In this document: one piece after another, positions 28,232 to 40,475 of the stretch | How positions within the stretch are numbered: the first letter of the stretch is position 1 | How the letters are laid out: the number at the start of each line of letters is the position of its first letter | From: Otis tarda | Lineage: Eukaryota; Chordata; Aves; Otidiformes; Otididae | NCBI GenBank assembly: GCA_026413225.1 | Contig: CM048554.1 | Location: 92,607,963 to 92,671,962, forward strand | Length of the DNA stretch: 64,000 nucleotides | Direction of reading: 5' to 3' | Notes under the pieces: generated by a model | What the model was told of the DNA's origin: nothing | Database searches by the model: none | What the model saw: the letters and a program-made list of their open reading frames with translations, nothing else | Made by a program: the position numbers and the translations under genes

Positions 28232-28345
28232 AAATGGAACCAATGTTTTTAGAGCACTTCTGCATTTTGTCAAGGTCAACTTGAATTCTGGTCTCTGCGG
28301 TGCTGGAAGTCCCCTCACTCTAGTGCTGCCTACAATTTTAGTAAG
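28232..28345 (-). mobile_element. Possible old CR1-type fragment
   Basis: The plus-strand piece 'CTGCATTTTGTCAAGGTCAA' followed by 'CTTGAATTCTGGTCTCTG' resembles the reverse complement of an ancient CR1 segment next to the reverse-transcriptase FADD region. It is short and diverged, so support is modest. It lies about 150 bases before a younger CR1. Confidence 0.4.
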
Positions 28346-28499
28346 ACTCTTTTATAGCTTTCCACAGTAAGACCCCAGCACACTCCTGTGAAACTTGACT
28401 TGATGTAACTTTCCCTTCTGGGGCTTTGAAAGGTAATCTTTCCTCCACTGCAACAAACAGTAATTTATTTTAAGGCTTTCAAAGTCCAGAAAAGTTGCT

Positions 28500-28994
28500 G
28501 TTGCTCCTGTTGGAGCAAGTCCAGAGGAGGGCCACAAAAATGATCAGAGGGCTGGAGCACCTCTCCTATGAGGACAGGCTGAGAGAGTTGGGGCTGTTCA
28601 GCCTGGAGAAGAAAAGGCTCCAGGGAGACCTTATAGCAGCCTTTCAATACTTAAAGGGGGCTTATAAGAAAGAAGAAAAGGGGGCTTATAAGAAAGATGG
28701 GGAGAAACTCTTTAGCAGGGTCTGTTGTGGTAGGACAAGGGATAATGGTTTTAAAATAGAAAGAAGTGGATTCAGACTGGATATAAGGAAAAAATTTTGA
28801 CAATGAGGGTGGTGGAACACTGGAACAGGTTGCCCAGAGGGATGGTTGATGCCCCATCCCTGGAAACATTCAAGGCCAGGTTGGATGAGGCTCTGAGCAA
28901 CCTGATCTGGTTGGAGATGTCCCTGCTCCTTGCAGAGGGGTTGCACTAGATGACCTTTGGAGGTCCCTTCCAACCCAAACTTTTCTATAATTCT
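28500..28994 (+). mobile_element. CR1 LINE 3' end with internal 24-bp duplication
   Basis: Covers the C-terminal ORF2 codons and the 3' UTR. Pieces include [51 protein letters not shown] and [20 protein letters not shown]. The tail is 'CTTGCAGAGGGGTTGCACTA' to 'TTCTATAATTCTAAG'. It is 5' truncated, and the frame ends at a TGA at 28798. The terminal ATTCTATGATTCT is mutated. A 24-bp unit is tandemly duplicated at 28653-28700. Confidence 0.95.
28653..28700 (+). repeat. 24-bp tandem duplication within CR1
   Basis: The sequence GGGGGCTTATAAGAAAGA occurs at 28656 and again at 28680, a 24-base period. It would repeat the peptide GAYKK in the CR1 tail and leaves the frame intact. CR1 relatives have one copy, so the duplication probably arose in this copy or its source. 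Confidence 0.85.
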
Positions 28995-30889
28995 AAGAGT
29001 ATGATAAGCAAGTGGCAGTTGCATCCAGGGATTCTTGCACCAGAAGGACTTAGGGCTTGCAATATAGTAGATAACAGTAGAAACACATCCAGCCAAGTCA
29101 TGAAACCAGCAGAGGATGCTTCCAAAGAAAAGTATGAAAATATAGTTGCACAACTCTATTATATCAAATTTATTCCTAATGTCTCACAGTTCAAGACAAA
29201 CAAACTCTGATGCATGAGATTTTAACTTCTCCTTTGCCCAGGTAAGTACAGCTGTACTCAGTCACAGTATGCTCAGAGGTAAAATCAACCCTGGCAGTGA
29301 GGGCTGTGTTAGATTACATTTTTATAAAAGGAAAAAAATCTTACCAAAACAGTGATCACTGTTTGATGCAGCTCTATGTCTCACAGAGCACATTTCACTC
29401 AGAGGCTGCTCTACCTTTGATGGAGTCCCAGGAATTTTCATGTCATGCTGGGGACTTTGCTCATTCCCAAGAGAAGCCAAAGTGCGAACTGAACAAAGGG
29501 TTCATCACTAGCCCTTTCTTCCCCTTACAGGTATATCTCATCTCTCCCCCAAACTTATTAAGCTTGATGGATCTTCAGACACTTTCTTTAGGATATCAGT
29601 CTCCTTAGGCTCCTTCTATAGCAGAAGCAAAACAAAGAAACATAAATAAATAAATAAGTAGATAAATAAATAAGGCTTCTCAGGGCATGATTCAAACAGG
29701 AGATAATTTAGGTGCCCTGACTCATCCTTTTTAGAAACCCATCTCCTTCCATCAATTATTCAGACACTACAGGAAGATTCCCCTCCTCAGTGACTCCCCT
29801 AAGGTCACAGTCCTGTCAGCCCTCAGGTCTGCGCTGTGTTTACTGGGACTGCAGCAACACGCTAGCGACAAGGAGTAAACTCAAATGAAAGGAATCAATG
29901 TGAAAACAAGAAAAGGGCAATTCGCAGAGCACACAAAGCCTGCAAACAGCATCCACCATCGTACGTATTGTTATAAATTTATATTCTCCACATTCAACTG
30001 CCTGCTGCAGTTCTTGTTGCCATTAAAGATTACCACTCCTCAGCCCCTAATGTGCTAACAACAGGGAGAAAGGGGGCAGAAAGGCAGCAAGAACAAACGG
30101 CAGACATCAGGCAAACATTGTCTTGAGCGTAAGGGAAAAGATTTTTAGAAAACAGAAAAAACATAAAACCACCTTCCACTTTGGGAAGTACTTTTCTATT
30201 AAAGAAACATCAGCATAAGTTATGCATTAAGGATAAGAACACACAACCAAAACATATGGCAATAAGATTAAGCAGAGTGTTTTTATTGCTTTATTATCTT
30301 CTCATACTGGGCAAAAATAGATAAACCCACAAACCTGTGGCTCTTAAAGCAGTTACAGATATGGGAGGAAAAAAAGCAAGAAGCAAGACTGAAACATTTT
30401 GTACCTTTTATCATCTGCTGCCATCTGGAAATAGGTGTACAAGTGAGAGCTCTAGGTGAGCAAAACAAATGATAGAATGGGATTTTTTTCCAAAGATAAC
30501 TAATACAGTAATCTCACTTCAGTGGACTCTTGATCTGTAGAACTGAAGTATTTTAAATTCTATCAAACCAAAATGTTTCCAAATTTATACTCCTGGGATT
30601 TACTGTATTTCCCTGTAAAAGGATACTGGAACATACAATGATACATCCTATTGCAACAAACTTGTACAGATGCAGGAGAAGATAGGCTTTATCTAGATGG
30701 CAAGAGGCTTGCAATCTCAATGGAAGCAAGACACGACAGCAGACACACACAGCAGAGGGCACAAGAAACAGCGAGGAGATGCTGGTCATTGCACTAGGTC
30801 CCAGCTCTATGGGGGCATAAGTCTTGCGAGTGCTTACACACACCATCACATGAAAAATCACAGCAAAGGAGACTTGCTGGAGGGGTTTG
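28995..30889. other. Intergenic DNA with an AAAT microsatellite
   Basis: The AAAT-type microsatellite lies at 29641-29673. A minus-strand frame of 143 codons at 30553-30984 overlaps the LTR remnant and shows no domain. Otherwise nothing was recognised. Confidence 0.55.
29641..29673. repeat. (AAAT)n microsatellite
   Basis: About eight AAAT units, with GTAG and GATA interruptions, read on the plus strand as CATAAATAAATAAATAAGTA and onward. It is likely length-polymorphic. Confidence 0.9.
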
Positions 30890-31401
30890 CAGGTGTAGAT
30901 CTGGCTGGGATGGAGTTCATTTTCTTCATAGTAGCCTGTATGGTGCTGTGTTTTGGATTTGTGACAAAACAATGTTGATAACACACCAATGTTTTAGCTG
31001 CATCAAGGCCTTCTCTATTCCTCACGCTGTCCTCCTAGCAAGTAGGCTGTGGGTGGGCAAAAGGCTGGGAGAGGACACAGCTGGGACAGTTGACCAAAAC
31101 ACACCAAAAGGATGTTCCACACCATACAACTTCATGCTCAGCAATAAAACTGAAGGTAGGCTTTCCAAGGCAGCTGTTGCTTAGAGACTGGCTGAGCATT
31201 GATCTGCTGGTGAGTGATTGTCTTTGCTGTTTCTTTTTTTTTCTCCTGTTTTCCCCTTCCCCTATTAAACTGTCTTTCTGTCAACCCAGAAATTTTTCTC
31301 CCTTTGGGTTCTCCATTCTCTCCCCCATCCTGCTGGGGATGAGATATGAGTGAGCAGCTGGTGGGTGCTTTATTGCTGACTGACACCAACGCACCGCAAC
31401 A
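30890..31401 (+). mobile_element. Remnant solo LTR of a second avian ERV family
   Basis: Recognisable by 'GTGTAGATCTGGCTGGGATG', 'GAGTTCATTTTCTTCATAG', 'TATGGTGCTGTGTTTTGGAT', 'TTCATGCTCAGCAATAAAAC', and 'CTATTAAACTGTCTTTCTGT' followed by 'TCAACCCAG'. It ends near ACCGCAACA at 31401. This arrangement, including an ATTAAA signal at about 31263 and a T/C-rich stretch, is that of a common bird ERVL-type LTR read in the sense direction. The middle is shortened compared with full-length relatives, and the 5' boundary and target duplication could not be fixed. There is no internal viral sequence. Confidence 0.75.
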
Positions 31402-31439
31402 GGAAAGCATCGAGACAGCTTTGTAAGTGCACATCAGAG

Positions 31440-31710
31440 CATGCAAAGCATCATGCACGTATCAAGCCCTGGGGTACGCCATCAGTGACTGCTCTCCAGC
31501 TGGGATTTGGGCTGTGGATTACAACCCTTTGAGTCCAGCTGTTCAGCCAGTTTTCAGTCCTCCTCAGTGCCAACCCCTTCAGCCTATACTTCATCATTTT
31601 ATCTATGAGGATGTTACGAAAGAAAGCCTTACTGAAGTCCAGATAAACATCCAGTTTCCCCTCATCCACCCCAGTCAATCCTCTCATCATGAAAGCTTTC
31701 AATGAAGTTG
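31440..31710 (-). mobile_element. CR1-type reverse-transcriptase fragment
   Basis: On the minus strand it reads VYLDFSKAFFRNILIDKMMK, then TENWLNSWTQRVVI and WRAVTDGVPQG. This is the LINE palm region ('YLDFSKAFDTV-HNILIDKL' to 'GVPQGS') with a deletion after KAF. It belongs to a different CR1 lineage from the copies at 53170 and 62815. It begins about 40 bases after the end of the LTR remnant. The frame stays open for 83 codons but is only a fragment. Confidence 0.8.
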
Positions 31711-34700
31711 GTTAAATGTGATAAATCTGTGCCGACAAGCCTCAAATGTCTTTTGTCCCCACTGAGTTTGAGTTGATAGCTATTGATCCACAACTGAGAC
31801 CAAAAAGGATTTTCATCTTGGCAGGCAGCAAAAGCTATGAAGGAAAGGGTAGATCTGAGAGACATCAGCACAGGGGTGGCTGCTGAGCTCACAGAAAAGA
31901 TCACTCAGAGGTCAGGGTAAAAGAGGAGAGCAAGGCTGAGCAGACCTTGACCTCGAAGGTGAAATGGGCCAGGAAGCTCTTCCAAGGGCCAACAGGAGGG
32001 ACAGCAAAAGACTTGTCAGGAGAATTAGGGAAAGGTAGCATCATGGAGGCCAAACTTCTAGAGCATGAAAAATGACAGTAAAAATAGCAGCTCACCTGCA
32101 AAAAATAATCTGCACATCAATTCAGTTAGGTGTTTTATAAAATACTTTGGCATAAAGATTTTTTTTGAGCTCTTTTACTGCCGCTTCAGGCCCCAGATGA
32201 CCATAAGCTTTATATCTGAAAATTTTGCTCCTATTCACAGAAAGAGTGCAGTTCCTGAGATTCTCCATGACCACAAGAAGCCTGCCTGAACTGAGTTCAT
32301 CACATAAGATTATTTATACTATTTCTGTTAAAGTCAACAGCAAAGCTTCCAATAACTTCATGTCAACTAAAACAATATGCTTTTAAAATGTGGTGACTCC
32401 TATTTGGAAAAGTCACAAACACTGATCCGAAGGGTCATGGTTAGCAGCCTGAGCATGGAAACCGCCACGGCACCACATCAAATTATGAGCTTTAAAGGAC
32501 AGGTGAGGCAGCCTTTAAGACGTGCTGAGGACGGGCAGTGGTCAACACAGTACAGATACTGCAATCTACTACAGGTGGCTGTATGGTTGAGCAAGCAAAC
32601 ACTAGACATATATTATTAAAAGTCATCTTTAACAAAATTTTAAAATAGCTATTGCAAACTTTATCTGAAGAAAAAATAAATCAATGACAATTTTCCAAAA
32701 TCCTGTGAAACGGCCTAGTTCCTTAACATTTGTTTTATTATTTGAAAAGACAGAAGCAATTTGCAAAGCTGGCATGTTAGTTCACCTCTGCTCAAAACAG
32801 CTGATAAAAGCATTATTTTTTCTACCATTTTTTATTTGATCAAGAGTGGAAATGCATATGATAATCCTAAACTAGATCAAAGTGGGTACTTGACTACGTC
32901 ACCAAAGCAGCCAAGAATTTTAGTTCAAATTGCTTAAGGCTTGGTATAGAAAAAGACACGCAATAGCCAGGAGGACAGCTAATGTATGGTACATTACACC
33001 TGCTTATATGGTCAGTGTTTTTCATATTTTGTCCCTCATATTAGTGTCCCACCCAACCTAACAATACTAAAAGCCACACCAAAAAAGTCAAATCATAATA
33101 TAACATCATAAGATCTGAGCAAGGTTGATGAAGCTTTTGGGTAACCACTAAGAAATATAGAAATAAAATGCATGACTTGAAATTAAAGAGAAATCTTAAT
33201 CTTCTGGTGACTCAAATGTAGCACATAAGCAATTAATGCTCCTACATATATCAGAGCTATCCATTAGGAAAAATAATCACTGGATTGATCTAACACAGCA
33301 TACTGTCAGACTTTATTGCATAGAATAGCATTAGTGCAATGATATTTCCAAGTGGCACACAGAAACACAATATACTGAATAAGAAATAACACTGAAGTCA
33401 AATATTTTGGCATGGGGAAAAGGAGAATCTAGTAATAACTCAAAGGACCTGATCACATAACTGCTGTTAAATTTTATGGATAAATTACTAGCAATAACAT
33501 CTAATTTCAAAAACTTCTATGTATTTTGAGAACTAAAAACACAAAGATGGTTCACTGCATAACGACACATGGCAGAAGAAAGGCTGTAACAGAAATATTA
33601 CTGCCATTAGAATTAAAATTGAATGTTCTTTCTTAGTGTTTGAAATAGAAAAATGATGCCATTTGGTACCAGTTGCTTTCCAAATATAATCTGTCTGAAA
33701 AACCTAATTGTGTATTTTGAAAACCAGAACATCACACAATGCTGTTGGTTTGGGCACTTTGTGAAGATCTTATATGTTTTTAATTGCACATACATTGCAC
33801 ACTATAGTACACTGGAGCCTATGTAATGGCTATGTATACACGCATGCTTTCTACAGCATTGCTTAAACAAAATATTGTCAATATTCATATAAATTTGAAC
33901 AACACATTTGGAGAAATATTGCTAGGATGATACTGTGAAAATTAAATAAAAACCATTTTTGAATCTTGGGCCTGATTTTCAACAGTGACTTTCAAGGCAA
34001 AAGAAAGGCACGTAACGTTGGACTTTTGTTTTTCTGTTTCTCCTGCACCAGTCTCGGCACTTCCCCCTTTTTAACATGTGCCATTGCTGAGCACAAGCCA
34101 CAGGTTCCTGCTTGTGAAGTAAATGGGAGCGTGGCAGTGCCGTGCTGGGAACCAAAGCAGCCATCGAGCTGGCCCAGCATGCAGACTCCGAGGTGCTGTG
34201 AACCCGTTAGGCAGCACCCGTCACAGGACGAGCGTTCCCTGTTCTGTACAACCGTGTTAAGCGTAGAAGGTTTCCAGATGACACCCACAGAGAAACCTGT
34301 AGAGAAAACCCTGACTAACATAATGGATGACAGTGAAGGTAGAATTTGGGGAGGGAGATCCTTTAAAATATGCTATGTTTTTGTTTCAAACTCAGTCCTA
34401 AATAAATGACTATTTCTTACTAATTTAATAGGATATTAATGGTCCTGCATAGACAACATGTGGCTGAAAAGGACATGGGAAGAATGGGAGAACACTCAGA
34501 TTTCAAAGAAACAGTAGTCACACAGAAATGCTCAGGCAATGCAACATGAAGACTCCATCACAAAATACCTTTTCCTGACTGCTCTTAGCACCACTCCTTA
34601 AAGTTCCTTAAAGACCTTGTTCCTAAAGAGTTCCTAAAGATTTTTTGCTAAAATATTTCCTAATAACTTCAGTGGGAGCATCAAAAACTGGTTTTACAGA

Positions 34701-37090
34701 GCAATGGAAAAAATATATATGCTGAGCACTTGTGTAAAGGTTCCTACATAACGATGAGGAACACAAGAAAAGTCACTATGCCACGTAATATTCTCTTTCC
34801 TCTGTTCCACTCACTGCCAGCACACAATACAAAATTTTATCCTCTGCAACTCATTCAAAGACCAGCCACAACTGCAAAGTGACTGAAGGCACCAGTGTAG
34901 GAAAGTTAGAGGCCAGCTGGTGTAAACATTTGCTTAAAGTCATAGGCTGTACATGGCTCCTTTAAAATAGCTTAGTATAGAGGCAGATTTGGACATCTGT
35001 AACAATATGCCTGCTTGTACAGAAAAAAAGTAAAAGAAAAGAGGATGTTTGTTCACTGACTCAAACAATTTCCATGACATGGTGCATTATGACTGGTGCT
35101 TCTTAGTAGGGTGTGCAAGGCAGCCAAGAGTCATTTAAAAACATGTGTTGTTTGTCTCAAAAACAAACGTAAGGGAATACTAATAAAAGAGGCACTTTCT
35201 GAAATTAGGCTGCGCAATTTAAATCTTTTTTCTGGAGGATATTCAGGAAGCTGGGAGTGCTTGCAAAATAAAATAATTTATTCCTACTATCTACTGCAAA
35301 GGAGTAGTTTATCTTCACTGCATCTTTTCCAGAAAATAAGCCTCTTTATCCTAACATTAATCAGTTACCAATGTCCCTCTTTGAAGCTCTACATATAGTA
35401 CAAACTGAAAGTATGAGAGCTTTGGGTCATTGAAACTACAGTAAATGGAGGCAAAGAGCATGTCAAGGCTGCTGTCCCCCAAGGCAAAAGATCTGCTTTC
35501 ATAGTTCAACCACAGCAAAACACATCACAGTTTAGAGTGAATGTTTTCCAAATCTTACACTTGGCACAATTTGATCTATGCTCCCATATACAAGTAAAGG
35601 ATTTGAGATGCAAAACTGTATTTCAGTTCGTAACTTGGTTTCTATGGACTCATCTGACCAAGGGCATGACTTACAGAGGGTCAGATCCTGCATCCTATTG
35701 ACTAAGTAGAGCTTTGGATTTCAGTAAGTACGATATTACTTCATGTGGGTCAGAGAGGAGCACAGGCACTCATGTTAAGGCACTAATCCACTGATCCAAA
35801 GTGCACCAAAGACAAGTGAAAAGTATAAACTGACTACAAAGAACCAGGCCTAAGCTCTGTCAGAGAGACATAACAGAACACCAAATTTGTGAAAAACGTT
35901 CTCAATTCCAAATAGAGCTAAAGTAAAACAAATAATCCCACCTAAACTTTTTGCAATTCAAAATCTATACCTCAGGATTAGAAGGCTCCCAATTCAGGAA
36001 GTTCAGGCCTCTTCCCATGCCATCTTGCACTAATTTCCTTTATGAACAAAAGTATAGATAAGCAGAAAATACAAAAAAAAAATATACATTTTAAGCAGCA
36101 GCAAAATCAATAAAAATTATAAATTGCTCAAGGAAAGTGACAGTCATATAATTACATGTGCACACTTACACACTCCGTCTCGAAAAGATAGGAAAGAAAA
36201 GGAATCAATAGCCTTGAATTTTGTAGCTCTGTTAGCTGGCACAACAGCTATTAATTTCATTCTGGTAACTTGACTGCCTTATTAAAAAGAAGCATTTTTA
36301 GATGTCACAGGCAGTGTTTAAGAAGAATAAATTGACTGCCAGGCAGGGAAGACGTTCATACGCTCATTCAGGAGGGAAGAGCTCCCATGCTCATACATTT
36401 CCTACATTCACAGAGAATTCTCCCCATGTGCAATGAGCAGGTTTGGGTGTAAAAGTGCCTGTTGCTCTTCACCATCCCTCTCCTCCATCCCACTTCAGCA
36501 AAGCACTTAAGCATACAAGGATGTTAAAGCAAGCATGTCAATTGTTTTGCTGGACCCCACAGCTCCTAAAAGCCTCTCCTGTCAAACAAAAAACAGGAGT
36601 TGCATGCACAGATGGCAACCAGCAGACATGGCACAGAGAGCAGTAAACAGCTGTTCAGGGGTTATGCCACTTAATTCGTTGACGACACTGCAAACACAAG
36701 ACGTAAATGATGTCCCAGAGTGACATTTCTAGGAGACTTTCAAAAACCAGAAAAGGATCAAAGCTTCCTTCTGCTGGCCATAAATATGCCGGTGGACACC
36801 AGCACTCTCATATGGAAAAAAAATTAGGTTTGTTTCTGAATAACCCTGGAAAAATGAAGTCTCAAACACAGGCTCCATCTTTGAACCATTTACAGTAAAA
36901 GCCTTTCAGAGTAAAATGCATGAGAACATCCTGAGGCCTTATTTTCAAACATGATTAGCTTATGAATTGGCAAAAAATCCACCTAGCTTCTCCGTAATGA
37001 TAAAAAAAAGACTGACAATTTTCTGGAGTGTTCAGCAGTTTGTGAATGCAACACTTTTTGGCTCTCAGATCTGCTCTGAAGCCAACTCCT
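31711..37090. other. Intergenic DNA between the repeat cluster and CD109 3' end
   Basis: AT-rich, with no recognised repeat or exon. Overlapping frames at 33966-34409 (plus) and 33992-34321 (minus) lie in a GC-richer patch. The minus one was tested as a CD109 terminal exon and rejected. Confidence 0.55.
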
Positions 37091-37096
37091 TTTATT
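37091..37096 (-). terminator. Candidate CD109 poly(A) signal (AATAAA)
   Basis: The first AATAAA on the minus strand downstream of the CD109 stop lies here, about 500 bases past the TAA. That would make a 3' UTR of roughly 520 bases (about 37598 down to 37075). No ATTAAA or AATAAA was noticed nearer. GT-containing sequence follows but is not strongly GT-rich, so a more distal site remains possible. Confidence 0.4.
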
Positions 37097-37598
37097 TTTC
37101 GTATTATTCCCCTTGAGAGCATACAGTGAAATTCAATATTACTGTTAAGCATCATGTCTGCAGAACAGAACAAAGTGAGCTCTGATACCAAGCTCCCAGC
37201 ATTCTGCTTACCAACACCCCAATGGAGAAGCAGATAGTGTTTCAGAAAAGCACGGTAAACAACATATGTCCCTAAAAAACAAGCACAATTGAAAGCTGGG
37301 GTGAAAAGGGAGTGGGAACATTGAGCTAGGTTTGTATTTCCTCAAACTGCTTTCTTGGTAACTCTGTGCTTCTTCAGAAAATAACTTCAGTATGAAACTA
37401 ACACTTGGAAAGTTTTTCCAGCAGACACTTGAAGTTTTCTGGCACAGCCAGAAATTTACCATATGGGCCAGCCCAGCTCCCCCTGAACACAGCAGGAGTT
37501 TGGTCACTGTAATCACTAACGATGGGCTGGTATCCAAACATGAAATTTTCTTTGGATAATTTATGGAAACTTAGATGTGAAACATAATCTGTTTCCTT
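37097..37598 (-). other. CD109: Probable CD109 3' untranslated region
   Basis: This is the sequence between the CD109 stop and the first AATAAA in gene direction. Reading frames here (for example 37208-37537 on the minus strand) show no family resemblance and are taken as chance. No repeat was recognised. Confidence 0.4.
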
Positions 37599-37789
37599 TT
37601 ACAGCACCCAATTGCACAGCAAGTTTACATGAAGGACAAACAGCACACAGAACAAGGAGGCCAACGAAGACTGCTGAAGCAAGTCTGGAGAACCATCTCG
37701 GTGGCAAAGACTGCAATCACTTTCACAGAAATCACAAGGGGTTATACTTTGCATTACTTCTGAATTGTAGCTTCTCACCGCTCTTCTCC
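37599..37789 (-). CDS. CD109: CD109 terminal coding exon with GPI-attachment tail and stop
   Basis: This 191-base exon completes the split Arg codon and encodes RRAVRSYNSEV, then a Cys-rich stretch (PCDFCESDCSLCHRDG). It ends in a hydrophobic tail, SLASLFCVLFVLHVNLLCNW, and the TAA stop. Small residues (DGS, SS) before a hydrophobic C-terminus of about 20 residues form a textbook GPI-anchor signal, as known for CD109. Similarity to mammalian CD109 is clear over VRSYNSEV and the Cys spacing but weak in the tail. The acceptor is CTGAACAG, and the phase agrees with the exon at 39952. Because the tail is short and divergent it was found by phase and motif; a rival candidate near 34 kb was rejected. 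Confidence 0.9.
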
Positions 37790-39951
37790 CTGTTCAGAAA
37801 GGTTAGTTAACATTAGTTAGTGAACATCTAAGAACTGACCAACAAATTAGCTTCAGAACAAGAGTATTTTTAAAGCATGCACTAAACTCTGACACAGATC
37901 TCATCATACACTGCAAAATACTTCCCAGAGTGGATGTTTAAGCCTATGCATCAATCTTTCTTCTTCTCCCAAAACATCAAAATGTTCTCAATCTATTCAG
38001 GCAAGTGCTTGGTGAAAGGCACACTGTCATAGACTCAACCTCAACTGTCAGATCCAATCTGTTCACAAATCTCAGTCAAACATTTTAAAAGGAACTTTGC
38101 CCCTACTACATAGCAACCCTCACGAACAAAGGAATTTGGATGCTTTACCTGGCAGGTTACTGGGTATGACATTTAACACCTTGGTCTCTCATAACTGATG
38201 CTTTCTCTCTCACTATGATGTTTGGGAGCTTAAGCTTACTCAATATGGGACTGCTCACCTAGCTCCTGCTCCTATATTTGCTCCCTCATTCCCTGAAGGG
38301 CTGCTACAGAGCCAAACAAACTAGAAGCCTGGAAAATCGCATTCGTTTCAAAAACATCAACAAATGGTAATTGCTCACAGAACAAGCTTTTGCAAAGCTT
38401 CATTCCCAGAGTGGGTTGGTTGTTTGGTTTTTTTTTGTTTGAAGGTTTTAATTCCAACTGGGGACACTGCAATTTCTTTTTTTTTATTATTAGAAATTTT
38501 TAATTGAAATTACATTCAGTTTCCTCTCAAGACTCAAGATACTAAAAAAATTAAAACAGATAAAACAAACTATGTATCTTTACGGGCCAAAATGCTTACC
38601 CAACAGTGACACCCTGTTGGTGTCTGAACTGAACAAAGTCAAACAAGAGAAGCAGCAGTCATTTGAATGTGCTGAGTAGCTGTGTACATTAACCCTGTCA
38701 AGATCTCCTTGCTGGCACTGCTGTACTGGCATCCAAGCCAGTTCTTATACCTATGCCAGTTGTAATATCTGCCACACAGACAAAACTTTTTTGATAAATG
38801 TGAGAGCATGAGGACTTCTTAGATATCTAGCTCTAAACGTGACATGAATCTGACCACCATCACCATCACACAAAATATACAACGGCAGGTTGGGTCAACA
38901 ATTATGAGAGTGATGGAAAATAATAGATTAAAATAAAAGCACGATGCTGTATTAGATAGGAATGAGTTTTCTCAGAAGAACTCAGAATGATGCCATATGT
39001 ATACATGCTGACCAATAATACATTTATGCTACATAGTAATAGGAATGGTGTCTTGTAAAATAATATTTGAAGCAATCTTTTTCTTAAAGTCAAAGCTTTC
39101 TATTACAGCACTGATTATGTCATACAGATTTTAGTCCTTAAGGATATTAATTCATATATTTAAATTAATATTGTTTTATTAATTGAGAATTTATGGATAC
39201 TAAATGTATTTGAATAGAATAAAATATTTAAACATGTGCCTTTATATGTGACTTTTTAAGACACATATTCATTAGCCTAACAGCATCCTTATAAAAGTCT
39301 AGGTCCTGAGCTCTTCTAGGAATTGAAGCATGTAGAAATTCATTTTGGCCATGGATTCTAAGTGTTATGTGTTTGCCTCAAATAAAAATTGCTCTAATTT
39401 GTTAAGCCACTGCTGCCTTTCTCTGAAACACACTCTACAGAAAAAAAAAAAAACCTCAACCCAAACCAAAAAACTTTGAAATTGTTTTTCCAATGTACAT
39501 ATTTTTTATATAACTATAGAAATCAAAACACTGGCATCTTCTTCAGTGAATGACTCTTATTTTAAACAAGAAACAGGCAGAAAAGCTGCTTGAAATACAA
39601 TCATTACCTTGGTAAGTGAACCACAGTGAAGTTCCTGCTTCATCTCAGTAGTTTTGGGTAGACAATGGGACAGATTGAACCCAATTCTACCAGCTGACAA
39701 TTAAGTTATGACAATTTACACCAGCTGAGGAACCAACCCATTAGGACAGTAAACATGTATATGAAAAAACACTGCTATTTGTTAGAAAATTTGGCATATC
39801 AATTGCCAAAAAGGCTGCAGTTCAATGAAAATAAGTGAATTTCAGTTCAATATGGCTTTCTTTTCACTAAAATGTGTTCTATTTCCACAAAAATAAACTT
39901 TCTTTTAAACTTCTGAATCACTAAGATCCATTTGGAATGACTGACACTTAC
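37790..39951 (-). other. CD109 last intron (2.16 kb)
   Basis: AT-rich intron between the receptor-binding exon and the terminal exon. It holds short A/T runs (for example near 38430, 38477 and 39442). No recognisable transposon or further exon was seen. Confidence 0.8.
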
Positions 39952-40054
39952 TAGGTTCATAGTAATCCACTATAGTCACTGAAGCATCTTGGATATTTGC
40001 CACTTTGAAGTCTCTCACAGCTGGAATATCCACACAAACCTGTGTTTCATTTAG
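39952..40054 (-). CDS. CD109: CD109 coding exon (end of receptor-binding domain)
   Basis: The 103-base exon encodes LNETQVCVDIPAVRDFKVAN, then IQDASVTIVDYYEP, and leaves one base of a split Arg codon. The closing 'VR---V-N-QDAS--IVDYYEP' is the classic C-terminal signature of the alpha-2-macroglobulin receptor-binding domain. In most soluble relatives the protein ends soon after it. The acceptor is TTTCTAG and the donor GTAAGTG. The LNET sequence contains an N-x-T glycosylation sequon. Confidence 0.95.
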
Positions 40055-40475
40055 CTAGAAAAACAGAAGAGAAACATCTTGAGAACTCTGATAACAGTGG
40101 TTTCATGGAAGAGGTAAGGACTTCTAGCTCAGCAGTAGTCCCCTTAATTTCTAAAGACTTGGAGTCAGGATGCATATAAAAATGCTTAACTCTGTTGTAG
40201 TCATTTTGGCCAAATTACAGACTTCTTGAAATGTCTGCCTTCTTATATCTGATTTTTAAAAGGCTTAATTTAGAAACCCCTTACAAATATAACTGAGCTG
40301 TACCTACCCCAATCAGTCTCAATAAAAAACAGTGGAACAATTAATTCAATATGAATAGCAGATGTTGATTTCCCCAAAAAATACAATCATAACATCTTTC
40401 CAAATTTAAACCAAACAATGGCAGAATCAAGATTAACATCACTACAAACACATTTCTTTGTTATTTTCAACTTAC

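Noticed and set aside
33992..34321. Minus-strand frame containing SSCDGC, first taken as the CD109 terminal exon
   Set aside because: It lacks the expected RSYNSEV-like start and has no hydrophobic GPI tail. The exon at 37599-37789 fits phase, sequence and tail.
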